Shown one piece after another: positions 43,190 through 53,872 of a stretch of 64,000 bases of DNA. The stretch is taken from assembly GCF_022662015.1 (NCBI RefSeq), contig NZ_JAKMCM010000003.1, positions 62,001-126,000 of the forward strand. Reading direction: 5' to 3'. The notes under the pieces were generated by a model, which was not told where the DNA came from, made no database searches, and saw nothing but the letters and a program-made list of their open reading frames with translations. The translations under genes were made by a program, and so were the position numbers. Source of the DNA: Aestuariivivens sediminicola (GTDB taxonomy: Bacteria; Bacteroidota; Bacteroidia; Flavobacteriales; Flavobacteriaceae). Every line of letters starts with the position of its first letter. Within the stretch, counting starts at the first letter, position 1.

Positions 43190-44767
43190 TTAATGAGAGG
43201 CTTTTCTACGTTTTCTCCATTTGCTTATTGCAAACCATCCAAAAAGTACGATCAAAAAAGGAATAAAGTAAGATGTGGCCTTTCCCTTACCATGAACGGT
43301 AGTAAAAAAGCGCTCCCATCGCGGGTTTTTAATGCCATCCCAACTCATCCATATGAATACGGGTTTACCTACCACGTGATTGAAAGGTACAAATCCCCAC
43401 GCCCGTGCATCAATGGAGTTGTGTCGGTTATCACCCATCATCCAATAGTAATCCTGTTTAAAGGTATAGCTATCGGTAACCGCCCCATTAATGCTAATTT
43501 GATTCCCATTTACCTGTAACGTGTTTCCTTCATATTCGGTAATGACGCGTTTATACAGCGGGAGGACCTCTAAATTGATTTTTATGGTTTTACCCTTTTC
43601 CGGGATATAAAGCGGTCCAAAAAAGTCGACATTCCAATTATAGTTGGGATGATGGGGAAAAACATTTTTATCCCGAACACCCTGTTCAGCGGTGCCCGGT
43701 GTAATGCTGCCCACGTTCGGATGGTTTTTAAATTTCGCCAAAGCGGCATCCGATATTGCTGAGAAGCGATACGTATTCTGGGCATTGACAATTCCAAAAT
43801 AATCAGTAATATCGTAACGGTCCTTTAATAGTCTTGGGTTAAATCGATTCGTTTTTGGCTGTACATAATAACTAAATTGTAATTGTGCTCTATCCGGCAG
43901 TTCATTCTGTTTCCCGTTAATGTAAACATAACCATTCCGAACCTCCAGGGTGTCTCCCGGTAATCCAACACAGCGCTTTACCAAATTGGTTTTTTTATCA
44001 ATGGGCTTATAATAATTTCGATCCGGACGAAAATCGTTCATGTCTAACAAGGTGTCCGCAGGTTGGTTAAACACAACTATTTCATTTCGCGTAATCGTTT
44101 CGAATCCCGGAATTCTCAAATAGGGTAATTGGAACTTGTTTTTCCATGATCTGCTGTCTTTATGATCGTCGAATAGATAGGATTTTGTTTTTAATCCCGG
44201 AATGGTATCATGTACCATGGGAGCTGCTACTGTTGTCATAGGTACCCTTGCCCCATAATGAAACTTGCTGACAAATAAAAAATCTCCCACCAAAAGTGAT
44301 TTTTCCAAAGAGGATGAAGGAATAGTAAAAGGCTGCATGAAATAGGTATGCACTATGGTGGCAGCTACAATGGCAAACAAAATAGAACTGGCCCACTCAC
44401 CTGAACCGGACTTCGGATGAATGCTTCTGTTTTCAATATAGTCGACATCAGCTATATAGTTTAAATAGTAGTTGTAGAATCCTAAAGAGATAATAGCCAG
44501 AAAGGTATCAAAATAGGTGTTTTTACCAAAACTCCTCGCGGTTTCTACCCAAACGACAATCAGCATAATCAGGTTTACAATGGGAAGAAACATTAAAATA
44601 ATCCACCACCATGGACGGTTAATTATCCTCATTAATACAATTCCATTGTAAATTGGAACGAAGGCTTCCCAGGCCTTTCTGCCAGCCTTAAGATATAATT
44701 TCCAAGTGCCCAGGCCGTGGATGACCTGTATAACTAATAGAAAAATAAACCATTGTGTTAAAGTCAT
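43190..44767 (-). CDS. lepB: Signal peptidase I, large Bacteroidota form
   Basis: LepB removes signal peptides after Sec export. 525 residues, about twice the E. coli-type catalytic core. It has an N-terminal membrane region with three helices (residues 5-105). The catalytic Ser is Ser153 in IPSSSLEKSLLVGDFLF, where Leu replaces the usual Met after the Ser. The catalytic Lys is Lys264 in LVKRCVGLPGDTLEVRNG. GDNRHNSIDARAWGFVP near residue 460 is the last conserved box. A C-terminal helix (SYFIPFLIVLFGWFAI) is followed by a basic tail. The long insertion between Ser and Lys boxes is usual in this phylum. Confidence 0.94.
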   Translation of the reverse strand: MTLTQWFIFLLVIQVIHGLGTWKLYLKAGRKAWEAFVPIYNGIVLMRIINRPWWWIILMFLPIVNLIMLIVVWVETARSFGKNTYFDTFLAIISLGFYNYYLNYIADVDYIENRSIHPKSGSGEWASSILFAIVAATIVHTYFMQPFTIPSSSLEKSLLVGDFLFVSKFHYGARVPMTTVAAPMVHDTIPGLKTKSYLFDDHKDSRSWKNKFQLPYLRIPGFETITRNEIVVFNQPADTLLDMNDFRPDRNYYKPIDKKTNLVKRCVGLPGDTLEVRNGYVYINGKQNELPDRAQLQFSYYVQPKTNRFNPRLLKDRYDITDYFGIVNAQNTYRFSAISDAALAKFKNHPNVGSITPGTAEQGVRDKNVFPHHPNYNWNVDFFGPLYIPEKGKTIKINLEVLPLYKRVITEYEGNTLQVNGNQISINGAVTDSYTFKQDYYWMMGDNRHNSIDARAWGFVPFNHVVGKPVFIWMSWDGIKNPRWERFFTTVHGKGKATSYFIPFLIVLFGWFAISKWRKRRKASH

Positions 44768-44912
44768 AATGTCATTAAATTGCTAATTGCCAGCGGGCAA
44801 AAAATTTATTTAGGCTTCAAATTTGCAGTTTTTTTAGATCAAATAAAAGTCTCAATGCCTTGATTTGATTCTTTTAACAAAGATTTACCATTATCAATTA
44901 TTTGGTTCCAGC

Positions 44913-45614
44913 TCATATGCCCAATACATCTTTCATGGTAAAAACACCGGTTTTACCTAAAATCCATTCCGCTGCAATTACGGCGCCAGCTGCAAAACCC
45001 TGACGGTTATGGGCCACATGCTCAATGGTAATGGTGTCTACCTCACTTTTATAGGTTATACTATGCGTTCCGGGCACCTCGTTAATTCGCTTGGACGTAA
45101 TGGGAAGGATATGATCACCGGTTTCATGTAATTTCCATTCTCTTAGATTAGTGTTATGTGCAATAATGTCCTGGGCAAGGGAAATGGCTGTTCCACTGGG
45201 AGCATCCAGCTTTTGGGTATGATGGGTCTCTTCCAGGCTCACCTGGTATTGATCGAGCTGACGCATCATTTTAGCCAGCGTTTTATTAAGCTCAAAAAAG
45301 ATATTTACACCCAAACTAAAATTGGAGGCATATATAAAAGCACCCTGTTTTTCATTGCATAGGGTGACGGCATTGTCAAAATCATTTAACCAACCGGTCG
45401 TTCCCGAAACTACCGGAACATTATTATTTAAGCAGAGCGAGATATTCTTAAATGCCACATCAGGAATACTGAAATCTATGGCCACATCGGCTTTTGTGAT
45501 ATCGTAGTCATGGTCGTCTTTGTCTATTTTAAGTACAATATCATGTCCTCTTTTAAGTGCGATTTTCTCAATGGTTTGACCCATTTTTCCATATCCTAAC
45601 AAAGCAATATTCAT
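44913..45614 (-). CDS. dapB: 4-hydroxy-tetrahydrodipicolinate reductase
   Basis: DapB reduces the dihydrodipicolinate precursor in lysine and diaminopimelate synthesis using NAD(P)H. 233 residues, shorter than the E. coli enzyme but normal for the phylum. The nucleotide loop is GYGKMGQTIE at the N-terminus. SGTTGWLND, ASNFSLGVNIFFELN and the active-site HHTQKLDAPSGTA follow. It lies 2 nt after the DUF5683 gene in the parA-parB operon. The gap to lepB is 145 nt. Confidence 0.95.
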   Translation of the reverse strand: MNIALLGYGKMGQTIEKIALKRGHDIVLKIDKDDHDYDITKADVAIDFSIPDVAFKNISLCLNNNVPVVSGTTGWLNDFDNAVTLCNEKQGAFIYASNFSLGVNIFFELNKTLAKMMRQLDQYQVSLEETHHTQKLDAPSGTAISLAQDIIAHNTNLREWKLHETGDHILPITSKRINEVPGTHSITYKSEVDTITIEHVAHNRQGFAAGAVIAAEWILGKTGVFTMKDVLGI

Positions 45615-45616
45615 AT

Positions 45617-46231
45617 TTAAAATGTGAAATTTAAAGTTAATCCTAAGTTACTCTTGGCATCCATTTCATTGAACTTGTAATGTGGTGCCAAAGATAAGTT
45701 TTTGTCTACATTGTACTGCAATAGGTGGGCGTCCACATTGGCATCGATGATGTTTAACGCATACAGACCCAGAGTGACCAAAAGCGATAATTCTTTGTTT
45801 CTTCTGTAAAACTTTTGAGCGCGTCTCAATCCATCATCCGTTATTCTGGGGGAGGTTAGGGGGTTACCCTGGGAATCAAAGTAGAATTCGTCCGTTTTAA
45901 AACCCGCTAATCGGCTTTTATAGGCATCTCTGTATCGATTATACTCATTGTTGTTGTTAATATAAAAATAGATACTCGTGCCTAAGGCGCCATACACTAT
46001 GGGAATTTTCCAGTATTTTTTATTGTAGGCCTGACCAAGACCAGGCAGCACAGCAGAAAGGAACGCCGCTTTCGCTGGTGTTAAAGGATCGATGTCATCC
46101 TTGAATTCAATCGCTTTTTCATCAATAATCTGAGGAAGATCCTCTTCCTTTTTATTCTGGTTTTCTTGAGCAAATATTGAAAAACATAACAGAAATGATA
46201 AAGCAGACGCTATAATACATTTATTTGGCAC
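45617..46231 (-). CDS. DUF5683 membrane protein
   Basis: About 204 residues from a GTG that overlaps the parB stop by 11 nt. This start puts a signal-like segment (CIIASALSFLLCFSIFAQ) at the N-terminus. A longer in-frame ATG start inside parB is possible but adds a lysine-rich leader. The DUF5683 core is PAKAAFLSAVLPGLGQAYNKKYWKIPIVYGALG, seen here in its parts AFLSAVLPGLGQAYN and KYWKIPIVYGALG. It is followed by a region of mixed helices and an end NLGLTLNFTF that suggests an outer-membrane or envelope location. Function unknown; linkage to parAB and dapB is common in the family. Confidence 0.82.
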   Translation of the reverse strand: MPNKCIIASALSFLLCFSIFAQENQNKKEEDLPQIIDEKAIEFKDDIDPLTPAKAAFLSAVLPGLGQAYNKKYWKIPIVYGALGTSIYFYINNNNEYNRYRDAYKSRLAGFKTDEFYFDSQGNPLTSPRITDDGLRRAQKFYRRNKELSLLVTLGLYALNIIDANVDAHLLQYNVDKNLSLAPHYKFNEMDAKSNLGLTLNFTF

Positions 46232-47132
46232 CTTCAACCAATTTTTTAATACGGTTAAAATCTTCTTTGGAATGGAATGGAATGGTAATTTTTCCTTTGC
46301 CATTTTTAGAAACTTTAACGTCTATTTTATGTCCAAAGTACTCAGAAAAGATGTTAATACCATTTTTAATATACTTTGGAATAGCTTCATCGCTATTTTT
46401 TTTGACAGCAGTTTTAGGCTTTTCAAGAGCAGCAAAATTACGGACTAATTCTTCTGTTTCTCTTACGGATAACTTATCGGAAAGGACTTTTTCGTAGATA
46501 GCAAGTTGAGCTGACTGATCTTCGACAGTAATTAAAGCTCTGCCATGACCCATACTGATAAATCCGTCTCGCATACCGGTCTGAATTATGGGATCTAATT
46601 TTAATAATCTCAAATAGTTGGCAATCGTTGAACGCTTTTTGCCTACACGTTCACTCATTTGTTCTTGTGTGAGTTTTATTTCATCAATCAGCCGTTGATA
46701 GGATAGGGCAATTTCAATAGGATCCAGATCCTGGCGTTGGATATTTTCAACCAAGGCCATTTCCAATGATTCCTGATCATTTGCTATTCTTATATAAGCA
46801 GGAATAGTCTCCAGATCGATAAGTTTAGCAGCCCTGTATCGACGTTCACCTGATACCAGCTGATACTTGTTAAAACCCAGTTTCCTGACCGTAATGGGTT
46901 GTATAATTCCCAATTCCTTGATCGATGAGGCGAGTTCTTTTAATGATTCTTCACTAAAATTAGTTCTGGGTTGAAACGGGTTGACATCAATATAATCGAT
47001 ATCTAATTCAATGATATTTCCAATAACCTTATCGGCATTTTTATCCTGAACCGATTTAATATCGTTTTCCGGATCTTTCAACAGTGCCGATAGCCCTCTA
47101 CCTAAAGCTTGTTTTTTAGTCGCCTTAGCCAT
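46221..47132 (-). CDS. parB: Chromosome partitioning protein ParB
   Basis: ParB binds parS sites and, as a CTP-dependent clamp, spreads on DNA for chromosome segregation. 303 residues. The N-terminal LGRGLSALLKD is the ParA-contact motif. VNPFQPRTNFSEESL and VSGERRYRAAKLI form the CTP-binding domain (GERRYRA box). Next is the HTH (LTQEQMSERVGKKRSTIANYL) in the central domain, quoted from its first half. The C-terminal dimerisation segment ends KIKRLVEGAK-like. It overlaps parA by 8 nt. No parS consensus (TGTTNCACGTGAAACA) was noticed in this window. Confidence 0.95.
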   Translation of the reverse strand: MAKATKKQALGRGLSALLKDPENDIKSVQDKNADKVIGNIIELDIDYIDVNPFQPRTNFSEESLKELASSIKELGIIQPITVRKLGFNKYQLVSGERRYRAAKLIDLETIPAYIRIANDQESLEMALVENIQRQDLDPIEIALSYQRLIDEIKLTQEQMSERVGKKRSTIANYLRLLKLDPIIQTGMRDGFISMGHGRALITVEDQSAQLAIYEKVLSDKLSVRETEELVRNFAALEKPKTAVKKNSDEAIPKYIKNGINIFSEYFGHKIDVKVSKNGKGKITIPFHSKEDFNRIKKLVEGAK

Positions 47133-47898
47133 TTGAGTCGTTTTTATTAATAATTTCCTTTGCCAAACTTAAGTAATTCGATGCACCTTTACTACTCGCA
47201 TCGTAATTAATAATACTTTCTCCATAACTCGGGGCCTCACTTAATCGCACATTCCGTTGAATTATAGTTTGAAAGACCATGTTGTTAAAATGTTTCTGAA
47301 CTTCTTCAACCACTTGATTAGAGAGTCTCAATCTGGAATCATACATCGTTAATAGCAGACCCTCAATATCCAACTCAGGGTTATGGATTCTCTGTACACT
47401 CTTAATGGTATTCAACAATTTACCAAGGCCTTCCAAGGCAAAATATTCGCACTGAATAGGAATGATTACGGCATCGGCAGCGGTTAGGGCATTTAAGGTT
47501 AACAAACCTAAGGACGGAGCACAATCTATAATGATGTAATCATAGTCATCTTTAATTACTTGTAAAGCCGTTTTCAACATGTATTCCCGGTTATCCTTAT
47601 CCACCAGTTCAATTTCTATGGCAACAAGATCGATATGAGCGGGGATGGCGTATAAGTTCGGTGTATCTGTTTTAATGATAGCTTCCTGAGCTGTATTGGA
47701 ATGTTCCAAAAGTTGGTAGGTGCCCACTTCAACTGATTCTACGTCAATGCCAATCCCGGAGGTCGCATTGGCCTGTGGATCGGCATCGATAAGGAGTACT
47801 TTCTTTTCCAGAACACCCAGGGAGGCTGCTAAATTTATGGAGGTTGTCGTTTTACCGACCCCACCTTTTTGATTAGCAATTGCAATGATTTTACCCAT
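47125..47898 (-). CDS. parA: Chromosome partitioning ATPase ParA (Soj)
   Basis: A 257-residue deviant-Walker ATPase. KGGVGKTTT (11-19) holds both lysines of the ParA signature. LLIDADPQANATSGIG and IIIDCAPSLGLLTLNAL are the switch regions, and a typical end VQKHFNNMVFQTIIQRNVRL follows. It is the first gene of the leftward run through parB, DUF5683 and dapB, with 8-nt overlap to parB. The length is that of chromosomal ParA without an N-terminal HTH. Confidence 0.96.
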   Translation of the reverse strand: MGKIIAIANQKGGVGKTTTSINLAASLGVLEKKVLLIDADPQANATSGIGIDVESVEVGTYQLLEHSNTAQEAIIKTDTPNLYAIPAHIDLVAIEIELVDKDNREYMLKTALQVIKDDYDYIIIDCAPSLGLLTLNALTAADAVIIPIQCEYFALEGLGKLLNTIKSVQRIHNPELDIEGLLLTMYDSRLRLSNQVVEEVQKHFNNMVFQTIIQRNVRLSEAPSYGESIINYDASSKGASNYLSLAKEIINKNDSNG

Positions 47899-48015
47899 TA
47901 AATGATTTGGTTTATTAAGCGGTAAAAATACAATTATTTATGAGGAATAAAAATGGAACTTGTTAACAATAACAACGGTTTTTTTAGAGTCGTCTGAATG
48001 AAAATAAGGAAACCA

Positions 48016-50835
48016 CTATTCCTCTATCAGAGGATTATGAACCCCTAAAATATAGCCTTTGGTCAAATATTTTTTAGCTACTTCCTGTACCCTTTCTACC
48101 GTCAATCCATTGATTTTTTCCTCGTACTCAAATAGTTCTGAAAGATCCATGTCACTGTAATCAGAATTCTTTAATCTACTCAACCAATAGTTGTTTTGTT
48201 CGAGATTCTGTTTCGTTTTCAGAATCTGATTTTCCTTTACTTTGGCTAAATCTTTTTCCGTTGGACCATGTGCTATAATTTTTTCAACCTCCTTAAGTGA
48301 AGCTTCAACCAATTTATCCACATTTTCCGGACCACAGGGGAAACTTATTCTAAAGGTATACCACCCATAAGGAATTTTAGAAATACGGCCACTTGCGCCA
48401 ACGCCGTAAACACCACTTTCAGCTTCCCTTAGTTCTTCCAATAATTTAATCGTCACTATTTCCCCTAAACTTTTCATGGCAAGGACCTCATCTGCATCAT
48501 ATGCCGTCGCTCCCTGGTATATCATGCGCACACTGCTTTTAGGGTCTTCTCCTTTTTCAATGATCTTCGTGTGACGTCCTGATAAGGGTCGATATTCAGG
48601 GACGATATAGTTTTCTTTTGTTCCATCTGATGGCAAGCTGGCCAAATAAGTTTCACAAAATTCTTTGAACCGTTCTTCTTCGATGTTTCCAACAAAATAG
48701 AAGTTGAAATCTCCGGCATTTTTAAAGCGCTCTTTGTATAATTTATATGCTAAATCATAATCGGCATTATTTAAATCGTCTTCGGAAGGAAACCCCAAAT
48801 AGCGTGGATTACCTTCATTTAAGAACTTACTGAATTCGTTTTGAAAATAAAATTGCGGATTGGCAAGTAAATTACCATAGAGTGCTTTTTGCTTATTGAT
48901 AAAAGAAGCAAAAGCCTTATCATCTTTGTTTAATGCAGTAAAATAAAGATGTATCAATTGGAACATCTCTTCCATGTATTTTGGTGAGGCCGAACCAGAT
49001 ATAGATTCACTGTATGTACCTATGCTAGGCCTGACCGAAACGATTTTTCCAGAAAGCATTTTGCCTAATTCTATGTAGTCAAAGTTGTTCACTCCGGCCT
49101 GACTTAAGGCGCCGTTTGCGAAGGCACTTGCACGATAATCTTCTAAGGCGTATAAGGAAGTACCGCCGTAACTGAAGGAATCAAAAAGGATTTCATCATT
49201 TTTAAAATCGGTAATCTTATACCTCACCTTCATCCCATTGCTTAAAGTAAGTGTTGTGACATCAAGAATGGTATCTTTTACTTCATTAAGTACGGCACCT
49301 TTTTCTGGAGCGGCATCCATGAGGGCCTGTGCCACTTCTTCGTCCTTATAGGGTTCAATTTTCATGGAACTCAGCATATTCAAAAGAGAGTTAACTTCTT
49401 GTTCTGTGACCTTGGTAATGCCTTCCTTTTCAGGGCCTGTAATTACGATGACCCTGTTGCTGTCTTTCAAATAGCTGTTTATAAGATTATTGACTTCCTC
49501 CAATGCAATATGTGGCAGTTCTTGTTTATAGAAATTATATTCCCAGGCTATTCCGGGAATGGGTTCGCTCGATAAGAAATGTCTGATATATTCGCCAACA
49601 ATATTTTGAGATAGGGTTTTGTCTTTGTCTTTATAGGCCTTTTCTAGTCTGGCTAGGATATTTTGTTTGGCACGATTGAATTCCCCTTCAAAAAATCCAT
49701 AACGTCTCACTCGTTCGTTTTCAATAAGTAAGGTCTTTAAAGCCTCTAATTGTCCCGTTTCACTTGAAATGGCAACGGATTGGTAAGCAGCTTTTGTTTT
49801 TGCCCATGTGTTGCCGTAATATGAGATCCCATAAACAAAAGGGGGATTTTCGCTATTCCTTAACTCATTTAAACGATTATTTATCATCTGTGTAAACAAG
49901 GATTTCACAATAGTTTCTCTGTATTGTTCAAGCGTTTTCACTGGTTTTACATTGGCGCTGTCTTTAAACAAGACCTGAACTCTTGAAAACGAGGCTTCCC
50001 TATCGGACTCAATAGCGATAAAGGTTTCTTTATGATTGGGCACGTAAAAGGTTTCTCTTTCTCTTGGATTTTTTACTGCAGGAATAGTACCGAAGTGGCT
50101 TTTGATCTTGGCCTCCAGGGTTTCAGTGTCTACATCGCCAACAGCAATAACAGCCATCAAATCAGGTCTGTACCAATCACTGTGGAATCTCCTAATGGCA
50201 TCGTAATCAAAATTTTCAAGAATGTCTTTTTTGCCAATAGGTAACCTGGAAGCGTATTTTGAGCCATATAAAACTTTGGGAAGGTAGTTCTGGAGCATAC
50301 GTTCATCGGCTCCTCTGCCGAGTCTATATTCTTCTAAGACCACACCGCGTTCTTTATCGATTTCTTCAGCATCCAGGGTAGCATTATGGGCCCAATCTTC
50401 AAGAATTTGAAACCCTTTGTCAAGCTTATCATCGTCATCAATTGGAATCGGCAGCATATATACGGTTTCATCAAAACTCGTATAGGCATTTAAATCTGCA
50501 CCGAATGAAACACCGATGCTTTGCAGATAATCAACCAGATCGTTTCTTTTAAAGCGCTTTGTGCCGTTAAAATTCATGTGTTCCATGAAATGTGCCAATC
50601 CTAACTGGTCTTCGTCCTCAAGAATGGAACCCGCCTTTATCACAAGCCTTAGTTCAAGTTTATCTTCAGGTTTAGCATTGTTACGAACGTAATAGGTCAG
50701 GCCATTACTAAGGGTTCCAATTTTTACATCTTCAGAAATAGGAATTTCCTGGGTTACAATAGTTCCCTCCTGAGATAAAAGGCTGTTTGAAATAATAAAC
50801 AAAAGAAACAGAGAGAATAGGCCTGTTTTTTTCAT
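48016..50835 (-). CDS. M16-family (insulinase-like) zinc peptidase
   Basis: 939 residues with a signal peptide (LFSLFLLFIISNSLLSQ). Two M16 halves are present. The active N-terminal half has the inverted zinc motif HFMEH (His82, Glu85, His86) in GLAHFMEHMNFNGTKRF, with the third ligand in ERGVVLEEYRLG about 75 residues later. The C-terminal half is the inactive-type domain. Pitrilysin-like proteases of this form degrade peptides in the periplasm. It is a single gene. Two 12-bp direct repeats 32 bp apart lie 29-72 nt upstream of its start. Confidence 0.92.
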   Translation of the reverse strand: MKKTGLFSLFLLFIISNSLLSQEGTIVTQEIPISEDVKIGTLSNGLTYYVRNNAKPEDKLELRLVIKAGSILEDEDQLGLAHFMEHMNFNGTKRFKRNDLVDYLQSIGVSFGADLNAYTSFDETVYMLPIPIDDDDKLDKGFQILEDWAHNATLDAEEIDKERGVVLEEYRLGRGADERMLQNYLPKVLYGSKYASRLPIGKKDILENFDYDAIRRFHSDWYRPDLMAVIAVGDVDTETLEAKIKSHFGTIPAVKNPRERETFYVPNHKETFIAIESDREASFSRVQVLFKDSANVKPVKTLEQYRETIVKSLFTQMINNRLNELRNSENPPFVYGISYYGNTWAKTKAAYQSVAISSETGQLEALKTLLIENERVRRYGFFEGEFNRAKQNILARLEKAYKDKDKTLSQNIVGEYIRHFLSSEPIPGIAWEYNFYKQELPHIALEEVNNLINSYLKDSNRVIVITGPEKEGITKVTEQEVNSLLNMLSSMKIEPYKDEEVAQALMDAAPEKGAVLNEVKDTILDVTTLTLSNGMKVRYKITDFKNDEILFDSFSYGGTSLYALEDYRASAFANGALSQAGVNNFDYIELGKMLSGKIVSVRPSIGTYSESISGSASPKYMEEMFQLIHLYFTALNKDDKAFASFINKQKALYGNLLANPQFYFQNEFSKFLNEGNPRYLGFPSEDDLNNADYDLAYKLYKERFKNAGDFNFYFVGNIEEERFKEFCETYLASLPSDGTKENYIVPEYRPLSGRHTKIIEKGEDPKSSVRMIYQGATAYDADEVLAMKSLGEIVTIKLLEELREAESGVYGVGASGRISKIPYGWYTFRISFPCGPENVDKLVEASLKEVEKIIAHGPTEKDLAKVKENQILKTKQNLEQNNYWLSRLKNSDYSDMDLSELFEYEEKINGLTVERVQEVAKKYLTKGYILGVHNPLIEE

Positions 50836-50863
50836 ATCGCAATTGATTTTTTTTAAATGATTC

Positions 50864-50907
50864 GAATAAGGCGCACTGAAAATATTAAAATATTGGAATA
50901 AGGCGCA
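50864..50907. repeat. Two direct 12-mers upstream of the M16 peptidase gene
   Basis: GAATAAGGCGCA occurs at 50864-50875 and 50896-50907, 32 bp apart (about three helical turns), with the palindrome AATATTAAAATATT between. Their position just upstream of the coding start suits an operator. No regulator is identified. Confidence 0.4.
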
Positions 50908-50967
50908 ATCAAAACGGACTATTTAACGCCAGTTTAACTTTAGGATTTAAATGTGCTGGTGAGAAGA

Positions 50968-53103
50968 TTAATCAATCAAAATCTCTAAAATTGTAATGGC
51001 AGTATCACTTATTTTAGTGCCAGGCCCGAAAACAGCTATGACCCCGGCATCAAATAAGTACTTATAATCCTGCTTGGGTATGACACCTCCGACGATGACC
51101 ATAATATCATCGCGACCGTATTTTTTTAACTCCTTAATAACTGCAGGGACCAGGGTTTTGTGTCCTGCTGCCAATGAGGACACCCCCAATACATGAACAT
51201 CGTTCTCAACGGCTTGTTTTGCCACTTCCTCAGGTGTCTGGAACAACGGGCCAATATCTACATCAAACCCGATATCGGCATAACCCGTGGCAACAACTTT
51301 GGCTCCACGATCATGACCATCTTGTCCCATTTTTGCAATCATTATTCGAGGTCTACGGCCGTCTTGTTCGGCAAAAACATCGGCTAGCTGCCGGGCCTTT
51401 TTAAACGATGCGTCTTCTTTAATTGCTTTACTATACACTCCGGAAATCGATTTTATTTCAGATTTATAACGACCATAGGCGGCCTCCAGCGCCATGCTAA
51501 TTTCACCAAGAGTAGCACGTTCACGGGCAGCCTCGATGGCCAGAGCCAACAAATTGGTATCGCTACGGTTCGAATTTAAGGATTTTTTCGCTGCTTCGGA
51601 TAATCGCTGAAGGGCAGCGTCTACTTTAGCCTTGTTTCGTTTAGCCTTTAGGGTGTTTAATCGTTCTATCTGCTGCCTTCTCACCGTTTGGTTATCTACC
51701 TCCAGCGTTGCAATAGGATCTTCTTTTTCCAATTGGTATCGATTTACACCCACGATAATATCTTGTCCCGAATCTATTCGTGCCTGTTTTTTGGCAGCCG
51801 CCTCTTCAATTCGCAATTTCGGAATACCGGCCTCAATGGCCTTTGTCATACCTCCCAATGCCTCGATCTCTTCAATATGCTCCCAGGCCTTGTGTGCGAT
51901 TTCATGAGTTAATGATTCCAGATAAAAGCTACCAGCCCAGGGATCAACTGTTTTTGTGATTTTTGTTTCTTGTTGTAAAAACAATTGCGTATTTCGAGCT
52001 ATACGTGCTGAAAAATCCGTTGGCAAAGCAATAGCCTCATCCAGGGCATTGGTATGTAAACTCTGAGTTCCTCCAAATACGGCCGCCGCTGCTTCGATGG
52101 TCGTTCTCGCCACATTATTGAACGGATCCTGTTCGGTTAGGCTCCATCCCGAGGTTTGGCAATGCGTGCGCAAGGCGAGGGATTTATCATTTTTGGGATG
52201 AAACTGTTTTACCAATTTGGCCCAAAGCATTCGAGCTGCTCTCATTTTGGCTATTTCCATGAAATGATTCATACCGATGCCCCAGAAGAAGGAAAGTCGG
52301 GGTGCAAAGGCATCGATATCCATTCCGGCCTTGATTCCTGTCCTAAGATACTCAAGACCATCGGCCAGCGTATAGGCCAATTCGATATCACAACTTGCAC
52401 CGGCTTCCTGCATATGGTAACCGGAAATACTGATACTGTTAAATTTAGGCATGGCTTTGCTGGTAAATTCGAATATATCAGAAATAATTTTCATTGAGGC
52501 CTGAGGAGGGTAGATGTAGGTATTGCGAACCATGAACTCCTTGAGTATATCATTTTGAATGGTTCCGGATAAGTGTTCCAATGCCACCCCTTGTTCTTGT
52601 GCAGCCACTATATAGAAAGCCATTATGGGTAGCACAGCACCATTCATTGTCATAGAAACAGACATTTTATCTAATGGGATCTGGTCGAACAGAATTTTCA
52701 TATCTTCAACCGAATCAATAGCCACGCCGGCTTTTCCAACATCGCCCAGTACACGCTCATGGTCACTGTCGTATCCTCTATGCGTAGCTAAATCAAATGC
52801 TACGGAAAGCCCTTTTTGTCCGGCGGCCAGATTTCTACGGTAAAAGGCATTGCTTTCTTCGGCCGTCGAAAATCCCGCATATTGCCTTATGGTCCAGGGC
52901 CTTCTTACATACATGGTGCTGTAAGGTCCGCGTAAATAAGGCGGTATTCCAGCTGCAAAGTTGAGGTGTTCCAAAGGGTTTAAATCTTCTTTAGTGTAGG
53001 TAGATGAAATGCTGATGTCTTCGGCCGTATTAAAATTAGGTTCCTTATGGACCTGCACAGGGTCTTTGGTCTGTAATTCTATATGTTGAAGATTTTTTCG
53101 CAT
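50968..53103 (-). CDS. mutB: Methylmalonyl-CoA mutase large (catalytic) subunit
   Basis: A coenzyme B12 enzyme that interconverts methylmalonyl-CoA and succinyl-CoA. 711 residues. The TIM-barrel substrate domain has [23 protein letters not shown] in parts ([15 protein letters not shown]) and [20 protein letters not shown]. The C-terminal B12-binding domain carries the base-off motif [13 protein letters not shown] with the cobalt-ligand His, then [17 protein letters not shown]. It pairs with mutA upstream on the same strand, with one lipoprotein gene between them. It supports propionate use or propionate formation. Confidence 0.96.
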   Translation of the reverse strand: MRKNLQHIELQTKDPVQVHKEPNFNTAEDISISSTYTKEDLNPLEHLNFAAGIPPYLRGPYSTMYVRRPWTIRQYAGFSTAEESNAFYRRNLAAGQKGLSVAFDLATHRGYDSDHERVLGDVGKAGVAIDSVEDMKILFDQIPLDKMSVSMTMNGAVLPIMAFYIVAAQEQGVALEHLSGTIQNDILKEFMVRNTYIYPPQASMKIISDIFEFTSKAMPKFNSISISGYHMQEAGASCDIELAYTLADGLEYLRTGIKAGMDIDAFAPRLSFFWGIGMNHFMEIAKMRAARMLWAKLVKQFHPKNDKSLALRTHCQTSGWSLTEQDPFNNVARTTIEAAAAVFGGTQSLHTNALDEAIALPTDFSARIARNTQLFLQQETKITKTVDPWAGSFYLESLTHEIAHKAWEHIEEIEALGGMTKAIEAGIPKLRIEEAAAKKQARIDSGQDIIVGVNRYQLEKEDPIATLEVDNQTVRRQQIERLNTLKAKRNKAKVDAALQRLSEAAKKSLNSNRSDTNLLALAIEAARERATLGEISMALEAAYGRYKSEIKSISGVYSKAIKEDASFKKARQLADVFAEQDGRRPRIMIAKMGQDGHDRGAKVVATGYADIGFDVDIGPLFQTPEEVAKQAVENDVHVLGVSSLAAGHKTLVPAVIKELKKYGRDDIMVIVGGVIPKQDYKYLFDAGVIAVFGPGTKISDTAITILEILID

Positions 53104-53144
53104 TTCTATATACAGGGCCTTAGAGGCAGAATCATTTATTAAAA

Positions 53145-53777
53145 TTAGTTTGGAATTTTATTGAAATCTACAGCCGCAGCAGGTTTCTCCATGTTGACCT
53201 GTGTTAAGTCAACATCGAACAACTTGGCATAAAATAGATCAAAAGCCACGTAAGCTGCTAAATATTTATCTCTTATGGCCAGGCTGTACATCGACATTAA
53301 TGGGGTTCCAAAAAGTTTGGGGCTCATGCTATTGGTGGATACCAATGCATTGAGGGTTGTTTTGAGATCCTTGTTTTGAATATGATCACCAATGCATTTG
53401 AAAAAGGGGCTATTGTAGTTTAAATGGCTATTCGGATTATTGGCATCCCACAAACTGTTGTCCTTTTTTAAGGCCTCGAAAACTTTTACTGTATGGGGTG
53501 ACAACATATCAGTGTATTTCACGCGATTGTTCACAGCCGATCTCACGAACTGGGAATAGGCCCTGACCTGATTGGGATTATCTTTACCGTAGAATGTCAT
53601 CACATCATTTTCGAAAGCAAATAAGGCTTCATTATAAAGTTTGGTGTCCAAATTATCACAATTTAAAACGATGCCTTTTTCTGAAAACTTGTAATCATTG
53701 AAAGGTTGTTCATTATTTTTACAACTTGCAAGACCTAAACATGCTGTAAAAACGATTAATTTAAGTTTAGCATTCAT
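53145..53777 (-). CDS. Lipoprotein of unknown function between mutA and mutB
   Basis: 210 residues with a signal peptide and lipobox LASC (Cys19). The rest is mainly helical ([40 protein letters not shown]) with a Cys in LNCDNLD and another in FFKCIGDH that could form a disulfide. No known domain. It sits 41 nt upstream of mutB and 95 nt downstream of mutA on the same strand, splitting the mutase pair, though an extracytoplasmic lipoprotein has no obvious place in a cytoplasmic mutase. Confidence 0.65.
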   Translation of the reverse strand: MNAKLKLIVFTACLGLASCKNNEQPFNDYKFSEKGIVLNCDNLDTKLYNEALFAFENDVMTFYGKDNPNQVRAYSQFVRSAVNNRVKYTDMLSPHTVKVFEALKKDNSLWDANNPNSHLNYNSPFFKCIGDHIQNKDLKTTLNALVSTNSMSPKLFGTPLMSMYSLAIRDKYLAAYVAFDLFYAKLFDVDLTQVNMEKPAAAVDFNKIPN

Positions 53778-53872
53778 ATGTCAGTATTTAAATTCACTCT
53801 TAATTTTTAACACATTAAAAAACCATCTTTAACTGTTACTTATAGGAGGAGGTTAAAAAATTTTCCCATAGG

